A DNA stretch of 64,000 bases from Paenibacillus sp. V4I7 (GTDB lineage: Bacteria; Bacillota; Bacilli; Paenibacillales; NBRC-103111), in contig NZ_JAUSZD010000002.1 of NCBI RefSeq assembly GCF_030817275.1, forward strand, positions 1,922,001 through 1,986,000, written 5' to 3'. Under the pieces are notes generated by a model, which saw nothing but the letters and a program-made list of their open reading frames with translations, was not told where the DNA came from and searched no databases. Every line of letters begins with the position of its first letter. The first letter of the stretch is position 1. Both the position numbers and the translations under genes were made by a program. This document shows, piece by piece, positions 24,844 through 33,661 of this stretch.

Positions 24844-25712
24844 TTGTGCTTGGAGCGGCAGGGTGGTGGATGCTGCCGCACGTAAGGCGCTTTCTGGAGG
24901 CCCATGGGCAGGTGGGGCCGAACTATCTTGGCCATACCATCCCTCGCGGGATGGGGGTCGTTCTTTGGCTGCTCTTATGGCTTCAGGAGCTGATTCTTCA
25001 AGGTGCCGTAAGTTTAGAATCTTCCGGCTTGATGGGCGAAACTACATTGCTGAAAGAACTGAGTTTGCTTGAAGAGAATAATCGGGTATTCACCTTTGCC
25101 GCAACATTCATTTTCTTATTAGGTTGGACAGATGATTTAATAGGCAGCAAAGCCGTAAAAGGTTTAAAGGGACACTTCCGGTATTGGATGGAGTCAAAGA
25201 CTTTGTCGATGGGAGCCGTTAAGGCGTTAGGCACATTAACGATTGCCGTATGGCTTGTTTTAACGGTCGGAAACGATCAAACCCCCATCTGGCAGATGGG
25301 GGTTGAGCTGATACTGATAATACTCATGACGAATACCTTGAATTTGCTTGACGTTCGTCCAGGTCGTTCATTAAAAGCATTTTTGGGTAGTTCTTGTGCG
25401 GTTTTGCTTGTGGGACTGTATGTTTTGGGCTTGGAAACGAGTGTGTTTTTTCCAATGATCCCGGTATGCATGGGTGGATTGATCCTATATAGCCTTGATA
25501 TTCGTGGCTTCGGGATGCTTGGAGATGCCGGATCAAATCTACTTGGTTTTACATTAGGTTATGGAATCATCATGATCTTACCTTGGGAGGCACAATGTGT
25601 GATTGTTTCAATAATCGGCTTCCTACACAAAAAAGCGGAGGTGAGTTCCATAACGCAAATGATTGAACAGAACCGATTCCTTCATTGGTTAGATCGTTTA
25701 GGCCGGACTTGA
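24813..25712 (+). CDS. MraY/WecA-like phospho-sugar transferase (glycosyltransferase family 4)
   Basis: 299 residues with many membrane helices. GWTDDLIGSKAVKGLKGHF is the conserved DD loop. NTLNLLDVRPGRSLKAFLGS takes the place of the usual N-x-x-N-x-x-D loop and is unusual (DVRPGRS). GMLGDAGSNLLGFTLGYGI matches the GDxGS loop. Such enzymes move a sugar-phosphate from a UDP-sugar to undecaprenyl phosphate. ATG 24813 follows GGAGAGGA and overlaps the GT2 gene by 31 bases. Together with the GT2 it could build a lipid-linked saccharide for the septum or spore (inference). Confidence 0.8.
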   Translation: MVLIGSILDLIVLGAAGWWMLPHVRRFLEAHGQVGPNYLGHTIPRGMGVVLWLLLWLQELILQGAVSLESSGLMGETTLLKELSLLEENNRVFTFAATFIFLLGWTDDLIGSKAVKGLKGHFRYWMESKTLSMGAVKALGTLTIAVWLVLTVGNDQTPIWQMGVELILIILMTNTLNLLDVRPGRSLKAFLGSSCAVLLVGLYVLGLETSVFFPMIPVCMGGLILYSLDIRGFGMLGDAGSNLLGFTLGYGIIMILPWEAQCVIVSIIGFLHKKAEVSSITQMIEQNRFLHWLDRLGRT

Positions 25713-25720
25713 AGTTCGGT

Positions 25721-25978
25721 CTATTTGCGGCGGTTAGCTTTAAATCTTGGTGCCACATAATTTCGTTTACGATCACGGAAAAACGTCCATCCCCCAATAA
25801 AAGCAACACCTAGAAGAAACAAAATTAACCCTAGGATGAACTTTCCCCACAGGATATGACCGTCTGTATCGAATTGAGCGAAAAAGGCGTCCTTCATGGC
25901 AAGGAATCCATAGGTGGCTGTCAAACCGGGAATAACGAGAAGAAGAATAGCAATAAATCGATAAAATGGTGCTCTCAT
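25721..25978 (-). CDS. yqzF: DUF2627 family membrane protein YqzF
   Basis: 85 residues, two membrane helices. RFIAILLLVIPGLTATYGF, then WGKFILGLILFLLGVAFIGG, and FRDRKRNYVAPRF match the DUF2627/YqzF pattern (an FRDRKRN-type end). The function is unknown. In B. subtilis it also stands beside the bkd operon. AAGGAG precedes ATG 25978. It is divergent from the lpd-bkd genes. Confidence 0.8.
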   Translation of the reverse strand: MRAPFYRFIAILLLVIPGLTATYGFLAMKDAFFAQFDTDGHILWGKFILGLILFLLGVAFIGGWTFFRDRKRNYVAPRFKANRRK

Positions 25979-26148
25979 AGCTGCTCCTTACTTTGCATGA
26001 TACATGTTTTTCTATCATCATACTCTGAATCTGTTAGTGTGTCTAATTCACAAATAAGACTATGATTTGGTGACCAAAAAAGGGTAATATAATAGAGAGA
26101 AGTGTATACATATGAGGTAGTAATCGTTTAATAGGGAGGAAATACATA

Positions 26149-27573
26149 ATGAGTGAACATAGATATGATGTCGTAGTTCTAGGTGGTGGTATTGGAGGTT
26201 ACACCGCGGCTATACGGGCTGCACAATTAGGGAAAACGGTGGCTGTCGTGGAAAGGGACAAGCTTGGGGGTACTTGTTTACACCAAGGCTGTATCCCAAG
26301 TAAATCTCTCCTTCGGAGTGCTGAAGTATACGCAACAATGAAGAAAAGTGAGGATTATGGCATTACTGCGGAGTCTATTGAACTGAAGTTTGACAGTGTG
26401 CTTAATCGTAAGCAACGTATTGTTGATCAACTGCATCAAGGACTGCAATTCCTGATGAAGAAAAATAAAATCACCGTCCATTACGGCAATGGCCGTATTA
26501 TTGGACCTTCTATCTTTTCACCACGCAGCGGTGCCGTTTCTGTAGAGAAGGAAGACGGGGATATCGAAACGCTTCTATCGAGTAATTTGATCATTGCTAC
26601 AGGTTCCAGACCGCGTAGTTTGCCAGGTTTAGAGATCGATGGTACACATATTTTAACGAGTGAAGACGCTTTGCGTATGGAGAATCTTCCGAAGTCAATC
26701 ATTATTGTCGGTGGCGGTGTGATCGGTGTAGAATGGGCTTCGATGCTGAGCGATTTCGGCGTAGCAGTTACCATAGTTGAGCTGGATAAACGATTAGTGA
26801 GCTTAGAAGATGCGGATATTTCCAAAGAACTGGAGCGCTTGTTTAAGAAACGCGGCATTAACCTCGTTACTGGAGCAAAAGTGCTTCCTGATTCCGTGAA
26901 GGTGTCGGAAGGCAGTGTTACTTTACAAGCGGACAAGCAAGGGGAGATCGTTGAATTAACAGCAGATAAGGTGCTTGTTTCTGTTGGCCGAGTGGCCAAT
27001 ATTGAGGGAATTGGGCTTGAAAATACCGATATTAAAATAGATAAAGGTATCATTCGTGTGAATCGGTTCATGCAAACGACAGAATCACATATCTATGCGG
27101 TTGGCGACGTTATTGGAGGACTTATGCTGGCGCATATGGCTGGTCATGAAGGGATTTTGGCAGCTGAACACCTAGCTGGTCAAACTCCGCATGAGCTGCA
27201 AGCGCATCTCGTTTCAAAATGTACGTATACAAGACCTGAGATAGCTAGTGTTGGTTGGACCGAACAACAGGCAGTCGACCAAGGACACAAAGTGAAAATT
27301 GGCAAATTTAGCTTCAAAGGGATTGGAAAAGCACTTGTATATGGAGATACAGATGGCTTTGTAAAGGTTATAGCAGATAGCGAAACGAATGACATTCTGG
27401 GTGTACACATGATTGGACCGCATGTGACTAACAGCATATCCGAAGCAGCGCTTGCCCAGGTACTGAATGCGACGCCTTGGGAAGTGGGCCAAACCATTCA
27501 TCCACATCCAACTTTGTCGGAAGCATTAGGAGAAGCGATGCTGGCTGTCGATGGGATTGCAATCAGCGGATAA
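26149..27573 (+). CDS. lpdV: Dihydrolipoamide dehydrogenase (E3) of the branched-chain 2-oxoacid dehydrogenase
   Basis: 474 residues. The N-terminal FAD motif is VVVLGGGIGGYTAAIRAAQLG; the redox disulfide is in GGTCLHQGCIPSK. The NAD motif SIIIVGGGVIGVEWA is in the middle, and the C-terminal dimer interface has the active-site HPHPTLSEALGEA. It reoxidises the lipoyl groups of E2. AGGGAGG precedes ATG 26149. A TATAAT (26096-26101) lies upstream. The genes for E1alpha, E1beta and E2 follow, as in the B. subtilis bkd order. Confidence 0.93.
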   Translation: MSEHRYDVVVLGGGIGGYTAAIRAAQLGKTVAVVERDKLGGTCLHQGCIPSKSLLRSAEVYATMKKSEDYGITAESIELKFDSVLNRKQRIVDQLHQGLQFLMKKNKITVHYGNGRIIGPSIFSPRSGAVSVEKEDGDIETLLSSNLIIATGSRPRSLPGLEIDGTHILTSEDALRMENLPKSIIIVGGGVIGVEWASMLSDFGVAVTIVELDKRLVSLEDADISKELERLFKKRGINLVTGAKVLPDSVKVSEGSVTLQADKQGEIVELTADKVLVSVGRVANIEGIGLENTDIKIDKGIIRVNRFMQTTESHIYAVGDVIGGLMLAHMAGHEGILAAEHLAGQTPHELQAHLVSKCTYTRPEIASVGWTEQQAVDQGHKVKIGKFSFKGIGKALVYGDTDGFVKVIADSETNDILGVHMIGPHVTNSISEAALAQVLNATPWEVGQTIHPHPTLSEALGEAMLAVDGIAISG

Positions 27574-27667
27574 AAATTGTAATCATAAACATTTGCGTTT
27601 ATAATAAGCATATAGAGTCAAGTACTAGGACCAGGTAATAAATTTATGTGGTACTAAAATTTCTAAA

Positions 27668-27680
27668 GGAGGCAACCTCC
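27668..27680 (+). promoter_or_regulatory. Ribosome binding site of bkdAA inside a perfect hairpin
   Basis: GGAGG (27668-27672), loop CAA, CCTCC (27676-27680), immediately before ATG 27681. The Shine-Dalgarno can be fully paired, which would limit initiation unless unfolded. Confidence 0.55.
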
Positions 27681-28691
27681 ATGTCTATTGGTCAACTATA
27701 TAAACATAGAAGTTTAGGTTTGTCTGACGACGAAGCCGTTCGTATGTATACAGTTATGAGTCTTGCTGCTAAATATGATGAGCGAGCTTTCATGCTTCAA
27801 CGCGCAGGTAAAATACCTTTTCACGTATCTGGAATGGGACAATATGCCGGTCAGGTAGGGATGGCTTTTGCGATGAAAGCGCAAAAAGATTATTTCTTGC
27901 CCTATTATCGTGACTATGCGTTTGTACTATCTGTAGGCATGACTGTGAGGGATTTAATGCTTGCGGTTTTTTGCAAAGCAGAAGACGTCAACAGCGGCGG
28001 CAGACAAATGGCTGGTCACTTTGGCGATAAGAAAAATCATATAGTCACGGGGTCGTCCCCTGTTACGACCCAAGTGCCGCATGCAGCTGGTATCGCGCTT
28101 GCAGCCAAAATGAAAAAGCAAGACTTCGTCACATTTGTTTCCTTCGGTGAAGGCTCAAGCAATCAAGGGGATTTCCACGAAGGCTGTAATTTCGCGGGTG
28201 TACATAAGCTTCCTGTTATTTTCGTTTGTGAAAATAATCAATACGCGATTTCCGTTCCTCTTCATAAACAAGTGGCTGGAAAAATCGCGGATCGTGCGCT
28301 GGGGTATGGGTTCCCAGGTATTCAAGTAGACGGCAGCGATGTATTAGAAATGTATCGGGTTACGAAGGAAGCAAGAGAAAGAGCAGCTCGTGGTGAAGGT
28401 CCAACGCTCATCGAAATGATTTCCTATCGACTCATGCCTCATTCAACGTCGGATGATGACATGCTGTACCGGACAAAAGAAGAAGTAGAACAGAACCGTC
28501 AAAAAGACGGCATCCTTAAATTCAAAGAATATTTAATGGAATGCGGACTATGGAGTGAAGATCAGGATCGTGACCTTCAGGAACGGCAAAAGCAAGAGAT
28601 TAATGAAGCTACAAAGTATGCGGATCTCGCGCCTTATCCGAAACCGGAAGATACTCTCCTTCATGTTTACGCGGAAGGAGATGACAACTAA
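27681..28691 (+). CDS. bkdAA: Branched-chain 2-oxoacid dehydrogenase E1 alpha
   Basis: 336 residues. It shows GMGQYAGQVGMAFAM, the conserved GRQMAGHFG region, thiamine-diphosphate binding GEGSSNQGDFHEGCNFAGVH and NNQYAIS, and the phospho-loop-like RLMPHSTSDDD. With E1beta it decarboxylates 2-oxoacids from Val, Leu and Ile and acylates lipoyl-E2. ATG 27681 is preferred over GTG 27648, because AAAGGAGG lies just upstream. It is followed by bkdAB after three bases. Confidence 0.93.
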   Translation: MSIGQLYKHRSLGLSDDEAVRMYTVMSLAAKYDERAFMLQRAGKIPFHVSGMGQYAGQVGMAFAMKAQKDYFLPYYRDYAFVLSVGMTVRDLMLAVFCKAEDVNSGGRQMAGHFGDKKNHIVTGSSPVTTQVPHAAGIALAAKMKKQDFVTFVSFGEGSSNQGDFHEGCNFAGVHKLPVIFVCENNQYAISVPLHKQVAGKIADRALGYGFPGIQVDGSDVLEMYRVTKEARERAARGEGPTLIEMISYRLMPHSTSDDDMLYRTKEEVEQNRQKDGILKFKEYLMECGLWSEDQDRDLQERQKQEINEATKYADLAPYPKPEDTLLHVYAEGDDN

Positions 28692-28694
28692 ATT

Positions 28695-29675
28695 ATGGCT
28701 GTAATTACATATTTGGAAGCAATCCGATCTGCCATGCAAGAGGAAATGCAGCAGGATGATAACGTCTTCGTACTCGGTGAAGATGTTGGTAAAGGTGGTG
28801 TCTTGAACACGACCAAAGGGCTGCGTGATTTGTTTGGTGAAGAGCGTGTTCTGGACACGCCTCTAGCGGAGTCTGCTATCGTAGGTGTGGCTATTGGTGC
28901 GGCGATGTATGGGATGAAACCGATCGCCGAAATTCAGTTCGCTGATTTCATCTTCCCAGCAACGAATCAAATTCTTAGTGAAGCGGCTAAGATTCGCTAT
29001 CGTTCTAATAATGACTGGACATGCCCGATCGTCATTCGTGCTCCCTATGGTGCGACCGGAGCAGGTGCCTTATACCATTCCCAATGTCCGGAATCTGTTT
29101 TCTTCGGCACGCCGGGTGTTAAGATCGTAGCGCCTTCGAATCCATATGACGCTAAGGGGCTGCTGAAGGCAGCAATCCGAGATGCAGATCCTGTGTTATT
29201 CTTCGAGCACAAGAAGTGCTATCTGGCGTTATCTGCGGACGTGCCAGATGACGATTATATCGTGCCAATCGGCAAGGCTGACATCAAGCGTCAGGGTACG
29301 GACATTACGGTCATCGCCTACGGCATGGTTGTAAATTATGCATTACAAGCAGCTGAAGAGCTTGCGAAGGAAGGCATTTCCGCACATGTACTCGACCTGC
29401 GCTCCCTACAACCACTAGACAAAGAGGCTATTTTGGAAGCTGCTAGGAAAACGGGCAAAGTGCTAATCGCACATGAAGACAACAAAACAGGTGGCGTTGG
29501 CGCAGAAGTGTCGGCGATTATCGCCGAAGAAATGCTGTTCGAGCTTGATGCGCCTATCGCAAGACTTTGCGGACCGGATGTTCCGGCTGTGGGCAGCAAT
29601 CCACCCATGGAGAAATTTTTCCTGCTCAATCCAGATAAGCTGAAGGATGCCATGCACAAGCTTGCTATGTTCTAA
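28695..29675 (+). CDS. bkdAB: Branched-chain 2-oxoacid dehydrogenase E1 beta
   Basis: 326 residues, transketolase-like pyrimidine-binding plus C-terminal domain. Seen: VFVLGEDVGKGGVLNTTKGL, DTPLAESAIVGVAIGAAMYG, EIQFADFIFPATNQI, RAPYGATGAGALYHSQCPE, ITVIAYGMVVNYALQAAEEL and CGPDVPAVGSNP. It forms the E1 heterotetramer with BkdAA. AAGGAGATG in the end of bkdAA is its ribosome binding site. In spore-formers this complex feeds branched-chain fatty acid synthesis. Confidence 0.93.
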   Translation: MAVITYLEAIRSAMQEEMQQDDNVFVLGEDVGKGGVLNTTKGLRDLFGEERVLDTPLAESAIVGVAIGAAMYGMKPIAEIQFADFIFPATNQILSEAAKIRYRSNNDWTCPIVIRAPYGATGAGALYHSQCPESVFFGTPGVKIVAPSNPYDAKGLLKAAIRDADPVLFFEHKKCYLALSADVPDDDYIVPIGKADIKRQGTDITVIAYGMVVNYALQAAEELAKEGISAHVLDLRSLQPLDKEAILEAARKTGKVLIAHEDNKTGGVGAEVSAIIAEEMLFELDAPIARLCGPDVPAVGSNPPMEKFFLLNPDKLKDAMHKLAMF

Positions 29676-29728
29676 TTTACATCTCATTTCCTTTAATTGA
29701 TCAGTTCCTGAACTTAGGAGGTACACCC

Positions 29729-31081
29729 ATGAACCAAACGAACAGCCGACTAACCGAGGTTACGGTACCGCATCTAGCGGAGAGCCTCGTTTCGGCTACA
29801 ATAGGCAAATGGCTCAAGAAGCCTGGCGATTATATCGAACAATACGATGTGCTTTGTGAGCTTTTCACAGAGAAAGTGAATACGGAAATGCCTTCACCAA
29901 TTGAAGGTACACTGGTAAAAATTATTGTCGGCGATGGCGAAACAGCTGCTGTTGGCGAAGCCATTTGTTTGATTGAAGAACCGGGTACAGTGTTAGCTAA
30001 CGGACCAACCGCAGGAACTGCAGTTGCTAGTCATGCTGGAGCCGCGCTAGCGGAAGACTCAGACCAAAGCATGCGGGGTCGTTATTCACCAGCTGTGCAC
30101 AGGCTTGCGCAAGACAATCGTGTAGATTTGTCTCGTGTTGCAGGGACGGGACTTGGCGGAAGGATTACGCGTAAGGACGTTGAGCAATTCATCGCTTCCG
30201 GTGGAGCAAAAGCAGCTCCTGCCGCCGTGCAAACGATTCAACCGGCAGCTGCTTTTGCTCCTCAAACCGCAGCACAAGTGGATTCGCAGCAAGACCACCA
30301 GCCTGTTCGCAGCTCCGGCATCCATTTATCCGCCAATCCGCAAACGCCGTTGATTGAAGCGGAAGGACATTCATTAGACGCTGGAAATGAGCATTTCATT
30401 GACGTTACGCCAATTCGTAATGCCATTGCTTCTCGTATGAAACAAAGTGTCACTGAAATTCCACATGCGTGGACAATGATAGAGGTGGATGTTACCAATC
30501 TCGTTGTGCTGCGGAATAAAGTGAAGGATGAATTTATGCGCAGCGAAGGGATTAACTTGACGTATTTAGCCTTCATGTTGAAGGCTGTTGTTAATGCGAT
30601 TAAAGATTACCCGATCATTAATTCGGTTTGGGCTGTAGATAAAATTATCGTGAAACGCGATATTAATATCTCATTGTCGGTTGGTACCGAAGATTCGGTT
30701 ATGACGCCGGTTATCAAAAAAGCGGATCAAAAAAATATCGCAGGACTAGCCAGAGAAATTGATGAATTGACGAAGAAAACACGTGCGGGGAAATTATCGC
30801 TGAATGATATGGTTGGCGGGACATTTACTGTAAATAATACAGGCTCCTTCGGTTCGATTCTGTCATATCCGATCATCAATTACCCGCAAGCAGCCATTGT
30901 GACCTTCGAATCGATTGTGAAGAAGCCTGTTGTTATTCAAGATATGATTGCGGTTCGTTCAATGGTTAACCTTTGTTTGTCCCTAGATCACCGTATTCTT
31001 GATGGTGTCATCTGTGGCAGGTTCCTACAGCGTGTGAAAGAAAATTTAGAAAGTTATAACGCGGATACAAAGATTTATTAG
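29729..31081 (+). CDS. bkdB: Lipoamide acyltransferase (E2) of the branched-chain 2-oxoacid dehydrogenase
   Basis: 450 residues. The lipoyl domain (1-85) has the lipoylated Lys in FTEKVNTEMPSP. A peripheral-subunit-binding domain (about 115-150) reads YSPAVHRLAQDNRVDLSRV, and an Ala/Pro/Gln-rich linker follows. The catalytic domain (220-450) shows RNAIASRMKQSV, ITEIPHAW-like EIPHAWTMIEVDVT and the catalytic LDHRILDGVICGRFL. It forms the complex core. AGGAGGT precedes ATG 29729. No regulator (bkdR) or ptb/bcd/buk genes are here. Confidence 0.94.
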   Translation: MNQTNSRLTEVTVPHLAESLVSATIGKWLKKPGDYIEQYDVLCELFTEKVNTEMPSPIEGTLVKIIVGDGETAAVGEAICLIEEPGTVLANGPTAGTAVASHAGAALAEDSDQSMRGRYSPAVHRLAQDNRVDLSRVAGTGLGGRITRKDVEQFIASGGAKAAPAAVQTIQPAAAFAPQTAAQVDSQQDHQPVRSSGIHLSANPQTPLIEAEGHSLDAGNEHFIDVTPIRNAIASRMKQSVTEIPHAWTMIEVDVTNLVVLRNKVKDEFMRSEGINLTYLAFMLKAVVNAIKDYPIINSVWAVDKIIVKRDINISLSVGTEDSVMTPVIKKADQKNIAGLAREIDELTKKTRAGKLSLNDMVGGTFTVNNTGSFGSILSYPIINYPQAAIVTFESIVKKPVVIQDMIAVRSMVNLCLSLDHRILDGVICGRFLQRVKENLESYNADTKIY

Positions 31082-31082
31082 A

Positions 31083-31187
31083 CTATGAATCAAAAAATAA
31101 TCCCGCAGTAAACAATATGCTTGAGAGCAGCATCGTGATTAGCATTAGGTAAATCACGAGTTTAAACCAACGCTTATTCTGTAACAA
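31083..31187 (-). CDS. Prli42-like stressosome-associated miniprotein
   Basis: 34 residues beginning MLQNKRWFKLVIYLMLITML and continuing with LSSILFTAGLFFDS. It has a short basic cytoplasmic N-terminus and one membrane helix, the plan of Prli42. Listeria Prli42 is a membrane peptide of about 31 residues that anchors the stressosome; its family pattern is K/R-rich start, then V-x-Y/x-LM-L-x-x-MLxST/S-LL. TTG start at 31187 with AAAAGGAG (31198-31205) ten bases upstream. It fills the otherwise empty gap after bkdB. Identification is by pattern. Confidence 0.65.
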   Translation of the reverse strand: MLQNKRWFKLVIYLMLITMLLSSILFTAGLFFDS

Positions 31188-31262
31188 TGAAGATTCACTC
31201 CTTTTCGTCAAAAAGCTTGTTCGGTTTTATTGTAACTCATAGTGTGTATCGGAGGAAAGTGC

Positions 31263-32393
31263 ATGATTCAGCAAAATCGTTTGGTGGAAGAGTTCATCTC
31301 CCTTGTGCAAGTAGACAGCGAGACGCGATTTGAGCAAGAGATTTGTGTCGTTCTTAAAGAAAAGTTCAGTCGTTTAGGGTTGCATGTCTTGGAAGATAAT
31401 TCGATGGCGAAAAGCGGCCACGGATCAGGGAATTTGATCTGTACACTTGAAGCAACAGACAGCAATGCAGCTATTCCGACCATTTTCTTCACTTCTCATA
31501 TGGATACGGTAGCTCCTGGGAAAGGTATCAAGCCGCAAATTGGTGATGATGGCTATATCCGCAGCGACGGAACGACGATCCTTGGCAGCGACGACAAAGC
31601 CGGTATCGCGGCGATGATCGAAGGCATACAAGTGTTAAAAGAGCAAAATATCCCACATGGTCGCATTCAATTCGTTATTACGGCAGGGGAAGAGAGTGGT
31701 CTGAAAGGCGCACGCGCCATGGACCGCAGCGTTATGGAAGCTGAGTTCGGCTTCGCACTTGATTCGAACGGAAGCATTGGCGATATCGCAACAGCAGCAC
31801 CTGGACGTGCAGAAATAGAAATTATTTTCCACGGAAAGTCAGCTCATGCCGGGGTTAATCCTGAAGATGGTATCAGTGCCATCCAAGTAGCGAGTAAAGC
31901 GGTTTCGCGTATGTCGCTCGGTCGAATTGACAGCGAAACTACTGCGAATATTGGCAGTTTCTCAGGTGTAGGTCCTTTGAACGTGGTATGCGATAAAGTG
32001 AAGATGGAAGCGGAAGCACGCAGTATCGTTCAGCATAAGCTGGAATCGCAAATCGCCGCGATGAAAGAAGCATGCGAATCAGCAGCAGCTGATGCTGGCA
32101 CCTCTTGTGAGTTTAATGCAGATATTGTGTATGCTTCCTATATGCATGATGACTCTGCTCCGATTGTACAATTGACCTCTAGAGCACTCTCAACACTGGG
32201 ATTGACGGCTCGAACCTTCCACTCCGGTGGCGGCAGTGATGCGAATATCTTTAACGGAATGGGCATACCGACGGTTAATCTCGCTATTGGTTATCATGAA
32301 ATTCATACAACAAAAGAACATATTGCCATCAGTGATTTAGTCAAAACAGCTGAATTACTCGTTGCTCTTGTGAAGGAAGCTGCGAGAGTTTAA
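31263..32393 (+). CDS. yqjE: M20-family peptidase, PepT-like (YqjE)
   Basis: 376 residues. Zn ligands and catalytic residues of the M20 family are in place: FFTSHMDTVAPGKGIKP, LGSDDKAGIAAMIEG, VITAGEESGLKGAR with the catalytic Glu, GFALDSNGSIGDI, and FHSGGGSDANIFN. The dimerisation (lid) domain is about 180-290 (HGKSAHAGVNPEDGISAIQ). It is annotated as tripeptidase T-like YqjE in Bacillales; true substrates are unproven. GGAGGA precedes ATG 31263. A strong terminator follows. Confidence 0.88.
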   Translation: MIQQNRLVEEFISLVQVDSETRFEQEICVVLKEKFSRLGLHVLEDNSMAKSGHGSGNLICTLEATDSNAAIPTIFFTSHMDTVAPGKGIKPQIGDDGYIRSDGTTILGSDDKAGIAAMIEGIQVLKEQNIPHGRIQFVITAGEESGLKGARAMDRSVMEAEFGFALDSNGSIGDIATAAPGRAEIEIIFHGKSAHAGVNPEDGISAIQVASKAVSRMSLGRIDSETTANIGSFSGVGPLNVVCDKVKMEAEARSIVQHKLESQIAAMKEACESAAADAGTSCEFNADIVYASYMHDDSAPIVQLTSRALSTLGLTARTFHSGGGSDANIFNGMGIPTVNLAIGYHEIHTTKEHIAISDLVKTAELLVALVKEAARV

Positions 32394-32409
32394 TTCACCT
32401 CTTTTCTAG

Positions 32410-32458
32410 AGAACCGATTAGTCTGCCAATGTCCTGGCATAGCTGGTCGGTTCTTTTT
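32410..32458 (+). terminator. Terminator after yqjE
   Basis: AGAACCGATTAG (32410-32421) pairs with CTGGTCGGTTCT (32443-32454) with two G-U pairs. An inner TGCCA/TGGCA stem and a T5 tail complete it. Confidence 0.8.
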
Positions 32459-32545
32459 CATTTAATCACCGATAAAATGGGGTAGAACTAAATCAATCCA
32501 CATATGCTTCGAGTAAGACACGTCCAGAAAGGGGAAACTGGCTTG

Positions 32546-33661
32546 ATGATACGGGATGAGGGTATAGTTGCGGATATTATTTCGGTCAGAGAGGGACTTC
32601 AGATTGTTACGATATGGATGCGGAGCGGTGAGCTTGAGCGCGCTGTGCACTATACCGATACTTTGCCTTTGTTAAGTCCAGGGGACGTGGTTGATTTAAA
32701 TGTAACAGCCATGAAGCTGAGGTTAGGTTCAGGGGGATTTCATATTGTAATATCCATTCGTGACCGAGGTTTGGATCATCATTCAGCATCTACATCATCA
32801 AGTGGACATATCATGAAGCTCAAATATACCCCGGTACAGCGAAGGGTGCTGGCTATTGAAGAGCCTGCCAGCTCGTTTCATTCTTCGTTTCAAGGTGACA
32901 TGAATATAGAGGGGATGCCCGTCTTGCTAGGAGAATTGCACAGTATGCTGCCTGTCGTAATATGCTGGCTCAGATATCGGCATCTACAAAGAAAATCATC
33001 TGATCGTGCCTTGGAGGTGGCCTATATCATGACAGATGGGGGGGCTCTTCCACTTGCATGGAGTGAACATGTGGCCATGCTCGAGGAGATGGAATGGCTT
33101 AAAACAACCATTACTTATGGTCAAGCTTACGGAGGTAAGGTGGAGGCGGTTAACAAATTTAGCGCATTAGTTGCAGCGAAGCATGTAGTCAAAGCAGATA
33201 TCTGCCTTGTAACCATGGGGCCAGGCATCGTGGGAACGAATACCCGATACGGTTTTTCAGGTCTTGAGGTTGGTGAACTCGTAAATGCCGTATATGCCCT
33301 TGGTGGGATTCCAGTGGTCATTCCGAGAATTTCTTTTGCTGATCCGAGGACTCGCCATCAGGGAATTAGTCATCATACACTTACTGCGCTGCAGCTGGCA
33401 GCGAGATGTCCGGCTGTAGTGCCTCTACCACTTTTGGAGGCAAAAGAAAGGGCTATTGTACAGAAACAAGCGCAGAATCTGCAGGTGCACCGAATTGTAG
33501 GCATGCCGAGCCCATCGATTGCGGAAATCGCAGAAGCTTTTTCTATGTATCCACAGCCCATTACCTCGATGGGAAGGGGATTATCGCAGGACCCCGCTTA
33601 TTTCCAAGCGATTTGTGCGGCTGCGGATTGTGCAAGCCAGTTACATAATCCAATAGCGTAA
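32546..33661 (+). CDS. DUF3866 family protein
   Basis: 371 residues. The N-terminal part is a small beta domain (DEGIVADIISVREGLQIVTI). The C-terminal two thirds contain VAYIMTDGGALPLAWSEHV, TITYGQAYGGKVEAVNKFSA and LVTMGPGIVGTNTRYGFSG, the recognisable DUF3866 blocks, and RISFADPRTRHQGISHHTL. The family is found in Firmicutes and Actinobacteria; its function is unknown. AAAGGGGAAA lies upstream; TTG 32543 (eight-base gap) is as likely as ATG 32546. The 3' end is overlapped by an antisense MciZ-like gene. Confidence 0.8.
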   Translation: MIRDEGIVADIISVREGLQIVTIWMRSGELERAVHYTDTLPLLSPGDVVDLNVTAMKLRLGSGGFHIVISIRDRGLDHHSASTSSSGHIMKLKYTPVQRRVLAIEEPASSFHSSFQGDMNIEGMPVLLGELHSMLPVVICWLRYRHLQRKSSDRALEVAYIMTDGGALPLAWSEHVAMLEEMEWLKTTITYGQAYGGKVEAVNKFSALVAAKHVVKADICLVTMGPGIVGTNTRYGFSGLEVGELVNAVYALGGIPVVIPRISFADPRTRHQGISHHTLTALQLAARCPAVVPLPLLEAKERAIVQKQAQNLQVHRIVGMPSPSIAEIAEAFSMYPQPITSMGRGLSQDPAYFQAICAAADCASQLHNPIA

